This document shows positions 58,805 through 64,000 of a stretch of DNA of 64,000 bases, piece after piece. The notes under the pieces are model-generated. The model did not search any database, was not told where the DNA came from, and saw nothing but the letters and a program-made list of their open reading frames with translations. The stretch's first letter is position 1. Each line of letters opens with the position of its first letter. Origin of the DNA: Theobroma cacao (taxonomy: Eukaryota > Streptophyta > Magnoliopsida > Malvales > Malvaceae). Where the stretch lies: the NCBI RefSeq assembly GCF_000208745.1, contig NC_030858.1, positions 21,198,661-21,262,660 on the forward strand. The letters run 5' to 3'. The position numbers and the translations under genes were made by a program.

Positions 58805-59285
58805 AACCATGACGTGTCACCTACTCAAGCACAATCGTGTCACACACTCTAAACCATGACCATGGCGTGTCAGCTTTTCAAGCAATGTCGTGTCACACAC
58901 TCTAAATCATGACCATGGCGTGTCACTAACTCTGAACTCTGGAGTGTCACAGCTTCCCTCCATGGCATGTCACTAACTCTTCACTCTAACGTGTCACAGA
59001 TTCCTTCCATGGCGTCTCACGAACTCTAAACGTTGGCGTGTCACAGATTCCCTCCATGTCGTGTCACCAACTCTTAACTCTGGCGTGTCACAGATTCCCT
59101 CCATGGCGTCTCACCAACTCTGAACGCTACCATGTCACAGATTCCCACCATGGCTTGCCACTAATTCTTAACTCTAGCGTTTCACAAATTCCCTCCATGG
59201 TGTCTCACCAACTCTGAGCAGTGTCGTGTCACACATTCCCAACATGACGTTTCACAAACTCTAAACCCTGCCCTGCGACAACTGT
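58805..59285. repeat. Subterminal CATGGCGTGTCAC repeats of MULE2 (right side)
   Basis: Units of about 22-25 bp alternate CATGGCGTGTCACAGATTCC + CTC with GGCGTGTCACTAACTCTNAAC. Reverse complement of the 7095-7890 block of MULE1. Confidence 0.85.
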
Positions 59286-59634
59286 CTAACATATGGCCTA
59301 CTATAGCAAGACCGTTTTCTGCTTTGGATTCACATCTTTCTCCTTTCAATTCACCATCGTATCAAGGATTTCTGGTTTCACATCATTAGCCAAGCTTTCC
59401 ATTCATGATGATCGGTTCTTCATTCTATTTAATATCTCTCTTCTCCTATTATCTGAATGCCATGTCCCAAATCTCTGAAAACACATCTCATGCAACATTA
59501 TTTTGTTTTGCACAACCTTTGGAAAAAAAATGGATATTTTGCACAACCAATCCTTGCATATTTATTTTTTTTCTCCCATTTTTTGTCTGTTTGAGAGTGC
59601 ACGCTAATGAAGACGGCTCATTGAGGGCATTTTT
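59286..59634. repeat. MULE2 right end up to the LARD3 insertion
   Basis: Non-coding. The last 50 bp match the inner part of MULE1's left terminal repeat. The outermost roughly 110 bp of the MULE lie beyond LARD3, outside the window. Confidence 0.65.
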
Positions 59635-62600
59635 TGTCAAGCCTGACCTTATAAAATACTTGCCACGTCATTCATATGATTGATAATATGCTTGCATACT
59701 TGGAAAGCCCCGAAAGAAAAATCGTTAAAAGACGACAATGTACCAAATGGTACAATTAAGTTAATTTAAGCCTCGAACTAGATCAAATAGAGAATTTAAA
59801 ATGAAATTAAGAATATTAAAGTCCCAGAATGGTTTAATATGGTGATTTGGAGTTCGAGGATCAATTTGGAGTCAAACCGAAATTTTCACTATCTAGGGGC
59901 AAAATGGTCATTTGCCACCTGGGGACAAAATGAGAATTTTAGAAAAGATTTTTTTGGCCCCATTTGACTTATTGGAGTATAATTTGAGTGTTTGGCAGTG
60001 AAAAAGTTTAATTCCAGTGATTTCTAGAGTGTAGGGGCAAAATCGTAATTTTGCCACCCGCGAACAAAATTTGAGATTTTGAGAGAATTTAGATCAAATT
60101 TGACAAATTGGAGAATGGTATGAGTATAAGGGATGAAAAATATGTCTATGGGCAATTTTTCAGTTTTTGGGGTAAAAATGTAATTTTTGACTTTTACGGG
60201 GGCAAAAGTGTAAATTTCAAAAATTACTCCACCGAGACTTTGGATGAGTCTGAGAATTTTATCTAAGCTATGAATATATGAGACAAGTGTATGGTGAAAA
60301 TTTGGAAACAAATGGATGGCTAGAATTTAAGGAATTAATAAAACATTAAAAAAAGAATAAAATAATATTATATTATTTTAGCCTTTAAAAAGGTAAAAAT
60401 TCCAGAATTCTCATCTTCTTCAGCTGTCCAAACCAGGGGAGAAAAGGGGGAAAAAAACAAATAAGAACCCTACCTGAAAATTTGGGGAAAATCAAGAGAA
60501 ATCAAGAAATCAAGCATTGAAAAGGTAAATTTCATTGATTTTCCTTGTGATTTTCACTACCCATGCATTTTTTTCTCATTTCCATGCAAAATTAGAAAGT
60601 GGGTATGGACACCCATGCTGGCCAAACCTCCATGGATGAGTTTTGAGCTTGAGTTTTGGTTGATTTTAATTGAATTAAGTGATTTTAGTTAGGTTATATT
60701 GAAATATAGCAAAAATAAGCTAGAGAAATAATTTTCTCCCATTGAAACCCATTATGCCGAATTTTCTAGGGGAATATTGGTAGCTGATCTTGATGTTTAT
60801 TTGAGGAATTATGATGAATAATGATAAATTATGAGCCTAGAAAAATAATGGGAATTTTCGGAGCACAAATACGAATTTTTACCCACTAGGGGTACTTTCA
60901 TAATTTGCAGTCGGGACTAATAATTTGCACCACACTGAGAGACATTAAGTCAATTTGGGTGCAATTGAGGTATAGAAACTGAAAAAAAATAATTTGGAGT
61001 TTAAACGAACGCGTATATCGATTTATCGGGTAAAAGATCGAAATAGGCTAACATCGCGTTTACGCAAAATTTAGACATTTTTGCATTCCATATCATGCAT
61101 TAGTAGTCTAAATTAGTTTAATTTCAATTTAGTACCAATGTGGTGAATTTCTCGATTTTGTACTGTGTCAAGGTGGTGAGTCCTCCGATAAAGGTAAGGG
61201 AATTGCACCCGAGGACCAATAGTCTGAGTATTTCGAAAATCTCCACTCTAGACACTGTGAGTAACCTTACCATCATTTTAATTATCTAAAATATGTTTTT
61301 ATTCGGTTTTGGTGAATTTTATGAAAATGAATTCAAATGGTAAATTTTTTTGTTTTGTAAACAAAATGAGTTTAAATGAAAATATTTTATAAATTGTCTT
61401 GAAACGAAATAATGATTTTGAAAATAGAATAATTAGAGACCACTGATATGCTGTAAATTTAAAATTGAATTAATGGCTTATGTTATTGTATTGGCATGAC
61501 TAGTTGGGTTGTGTTTTTTATAAATTGTATGAATTGCTTTATTTTACCCTTGCAGGCTGGGTAGTAATATATTAGCCCTGTCATGCTGTCAAAATTTTGT
61601 TGTATGGTGAGTTTGACCTGCTGCAGTGGGTTGGGTTCTATGGACTAGCCTATTAGAGGGGCACGAAATCCTGTTATATTTTTACCTCGGTTGGAGAGGC
61701 GAGTAGGGTAACTCTCGAGGTATAACTTTTAGAGTTCACTTCACGCCAAACCACCACGTGAAGGGGAACTCGACCAACGCCAAGGAACAACTTCAAAATA
61801 AAAACAAGACTTTATAATAGCCTTGGCGGACTCAGTTGGGATAGCCCTCGGCCAAGGTATCCTAGTTAACTGAGTATGATAATAATTTTTGGTATGAGCC
61901 AAGCTTTTTAGGAAATTCATAAGCCATACTAATTACTTGCTTTAAATAAATTGATTTCATTTGGTTGAAGTAAGTTGAAAGATGATAAATTACAGTTTGA
62001 TGAAATGTTTTAATAGTCTCCTTTTACTCGACTTCAGATATTTTGAGTGATGTTTGTTTACTCACTGGGATTTTATAATCTCACCACCCTCATTTCCACC
62101 CATTTCAAGCTCATAATAGATTGTAGATAACTGATATTGGCGAGGATTACAGTTGAACTTGCCACATCCAAAAACTGTAGGTTCATTTCTTTTGATACTT
62201 TTAGTCATTCATGGGCCCACGTGTCATTGTAAATTAAATTCTATACTTTGGTTATCTGCATTATAGTATGTAGGAATTTATTTTTCTTTTACGCTCTAAA
62301 AATTATTTATGCAGTGTTCTTAGAATATTGTTTTATGTGAAAATTGAATATTTTATTTAATATTTTTATTTTATGCTAACAGTCATATTTCCATTTTAAA
62401 CGAATGTTTTAGACATCCAAAATTATTTTTGATTATGAAATATGCGTTTTCCACTTACATATTATATTTTTAACTGATTTGAGATTTTTGGGATAAATAA
62501 CCAAAATACCCTTATGAGACGAAAATTATTATTTTATTTGTTTAAGTTGGAAACAGTTTAAAATCTTTTAGAATGTGGTATTTGGCAACAGTTACCCACA

Positions 62601-62720
62601 GGGGAAATGAGAAGCTGATATTAAAGCCTTGCGAGGTTCCGGTTGACATCCGGGTAATGAATGTCGATCGTTTAGTCGCGACGGTTGTCACGAGCTCGAT
62701 GGGAGTTTCGAGTCGTGACA
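59635..62720 (+). repeat. LARD3 5' LTR
   Basis: Collinear with the LARD1 LTRs but clearly more diverged, with the same block order: dyads, coding-like GCCAAGGAAC block, CACCACCCTCATTTCC and the TGACA end. Confidence 0.85.
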
Positions 62721-62727
62721 ATTAAGT

Positions 62728-62739
62728 TGGTATCAGATC
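62728..62739 (+). other. LARD3 primer binding site
   Basis: TGGTATCAGATC, one base off TGGTATCAGAGC, 7 bp after the LTR, as in LARD1. Confidence 0.8.
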
Positions 62740-62913
62740 TTTTGGTTTTAAAGATTAGAGTTTTTGGGTTTAAAGTTATCTTAAAGCTATTTTAAAAATT
62801 TATAGTGTCAGTGTGGCCCCGAGTTAAGTTAGGTTAGGTTGAATAAAATACATGCATAAGCATATAGAGCCTGAGGTTACCTAAACTCACTTTGTTCCCT
62901 TTTATAGATTATT

Positions 62914-63681
62914 ATGTCTCCTCGACGCAAACACCCACCTCTCACTAGATCAGTTGGGGAGGAAAGAGGTCGTTTCCAACGTCGTCAGTTAGGTGCAATA
63001 AAGGAGGAATCGACTGCATCCACCATTCAGGCAGCACTTACTGCTGACCAGACCAAGAGTCCTCCACATCCTCCACCTCCTCCGCCACTTACTAGTATTC
63101 CCGCCATGCCTCTTGAGGTAGTTTAGGCATTGGCAGCCTTCTTTACTGCTATTGTTGGCCAGGCTCAGGCTGGTCAAGCTCTTCCTACAATTCCTCCAAC
63201 TGCTCCTTCAGTACCACCACCCCCACCTCTTGTCCCACCACCAGTGCTGGATGTTTTTAATTCTAAGAAGCTTAAAGAGGCTAGGCAACATAGTTGTGTT
63301 TCTTTTATGGGTGAGTTAGACGCAACAGTGGCTAAAGAGGTGGTGTGAATGGCTTTAAGAGTTGAAAAGCTTGTAAATGAAAATAAGAGTCTACGAGCTG
63401 AGTTAGCAAAAAGGAGAAATCTAAGTGTATCTTCTAGTCAGCCACCAAAAAAGGGCAAAGACTCCTCTGTTTCATGAAGTTCACGTAGATGCAGAAATTA
63501 TGGGAATTATCATGTTGGGCTGTGCAGAGGGCCTGCACGATGTTTTCGTTGTGATCAATCGGGTCACATTAGGAGAGATTGGCCACAGTTAGGACAGGCT
63601 ACGGTAGCTGCTCCATCTCCACCAGCTCATATGGATATACAAAGGAGAGATTCCTCTGGATTGCAATCGAGACAGGGATGA
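62914..63681 (+). pseudogene. LARD3 gag remnant
   Basis: ATG at 62914 (MSPRRKHPPLTRSVGEERGR) opens a single frame to TGA 63679, interrupted by TAG 63124, TGA 63346 and TGA 63475. It has a basic N-terminus, Pro-rich stretches (PPHPPPPPPL; PPTAPSVPPPPPL), a short coiled coil (VEKLVNENKSLRAEL) and two decayed zinc motifs: CRNYGNYHVGLC (one Cys lost) and CFRCDQSGHIRRDW (last Cys replaced by Trp). Typical of Gypsy gag but about 250 codons long, so most of the gag core (the FL.A....A..W segment) is deleted. Confidence 0.75.
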
Positions 63682-64000
63682 TTTTGACATACCACCAAGG
63701 GTAGATTAAATATGTTGAAATTAGTGCTCTAATAAAGTACATATGATAGAAAGCTAGTTTATAAGTTATAGTTTTCATGATCATGAAATATATAAAGATT
63801 ATCAATATATGGACATACATTTGGAGTTGTAATTTACAAGTTTGAAGTATTTAAGATATGATTAAATGGAATTAGCATTAGTTAAGGTACGTAAATCTTT
63901 TTAATTAATTTCTATGGAGTATGCGTGATAGTAGAATGGAGGAACATAGTGCAGTGATGCTATATGGTGAAATCACTATACAATATGGAAAGGGTATTTT
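63682..64000 (+). other. LARD3 non-coding interior with the empty insertion site
   Basis: Aligns with 22805-23087 joined to 25744-25780. Near 63968 it reads through GGTGAAATCACTATACAATA, where LARD1 is split by the solo LTR. No gene. Confidence 0.8.

Larger units (their letters stand above)
47542..59634. mobile_element. MULE2: two-gene Mutator-like element (mudrA and DUF1985/Ulp1), right end outside the window
   Basis: The left end GAGGAAATTGTGAG matches MULE1's right end. The sequence up to 59634 (GTTTGAGAGTGCACGCTAATG and GAGGGCATTTTT) matches the reverse complement of MULE1's left end, and LARD3 then interrupts the terminal repeat. Contents: mudrA on plus, two inverted repeats, and the DUF1985/Ulp1 gene on minus, convergent with mudrA. 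The gene pair recalls the KAONASHI MULEs of Arabidopsis. The left flank CATTTAAAA (47533-47541) is the predicted 9-bp duplication. Confidence 0.85.
59635..64000 (+). mobile_element. LARD3: 5' part of a LARD/TR-GAG-type Gypsy element
   Basis: A 3.09-kb LTR (TGTCAAGCC...GTCGTGACA), a primer binding site, a leader and a broken gag. Then from about 63690 the sequence is the same non-coding interior as LARD1 (22805-23082 and 25744 on). There is no pol between gag and this interior, as in the gag-only TR-GAG class. The left flank is a T run, so the expected TTTTT duplication is untestable here. Confidence 0.8.

Overview
The window is repeat-rich nuclear DNA from a flowering plant, most likely a eudicot. 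It is AT-rich and built almost entirely of nested transposable elements: Copia and Gypsy LTR retrotransposons, two Mutator-like (MULE) DNA transposons and one SINE. I find no ordinary single-copy host gene. The only host-gene trace is a captured piece of an RNA-dependent RNA polymerase (RDR) gene inside one MULE. All coding regions carry stops or frameshifts. The SIRE-type Copia gag looks like those of woody eudicots, but I do not assign a species.

Layout. (1) 1-5315: 5' part of a minus-strand Copia element (Copia-A), inserted in a Gypsy LTR. (2) 5316-6657 continues at 33554-47541: an old Gypsy complex arranged LTR1 - gag - LTR2 - gag - LTR3, all minus strand and with no pol. Later insertions into it are MULE1 (6658-33553, 9-bp duplication TAAATGGTA), a 3.36-kb solo LTR (37030-40388, duplication GTATC), an unclassified 1.43-kb insert (40665-42098) and MULE2 (from 47542). 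(3) MULE1 is itself interrupted by a full-length SIRE-type Copia (8682-17744) and by a 12.7-kb coding-less LTR element, LARD1 (18174-30908, duplication AGTTT). LARD1 holds a SINE and a reversed solo LTR of its own family (23088-25743, duplication TTACT). (4) MULE2 (47542-59634 and beyond) carries a mudrA transposase gene (+) and a multi-exon DUF1985/Ulp1-protease gene (-). Two inverted repeats lie between them. (5) 59635-64000: 5' part of a third member of the LARD family (LARD3), keeping a broken gag and inserted in the right end of MULE2.

How the parts relate. MULE1 and MULE2 are two copies of one two-gene MULE family in opposite orientation. MULE1 has lost nearly all of mudrA and the protease half of the second gene. 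Both genes start with a tiny first exon, followed by an intron filled with short tandem repeats built on TGACACGCCATG(CAT). In the best arrays the unit is 31 bp and contains an RY-type CATGCA word.

The most unusual structure is at 52181-52750 in MULE2. A fragment of an RDR gene, joined to a piece of the MULE's own DUF1985 exon, is duplicated head to head with only about 25 bp between the arms. A second hairpin with 133-bp arms lies just upstream, at the end of mudrA. Both could yield double-stranded RNA. One would match a host silencing gene and the other the 3' flank of the transposase gene.
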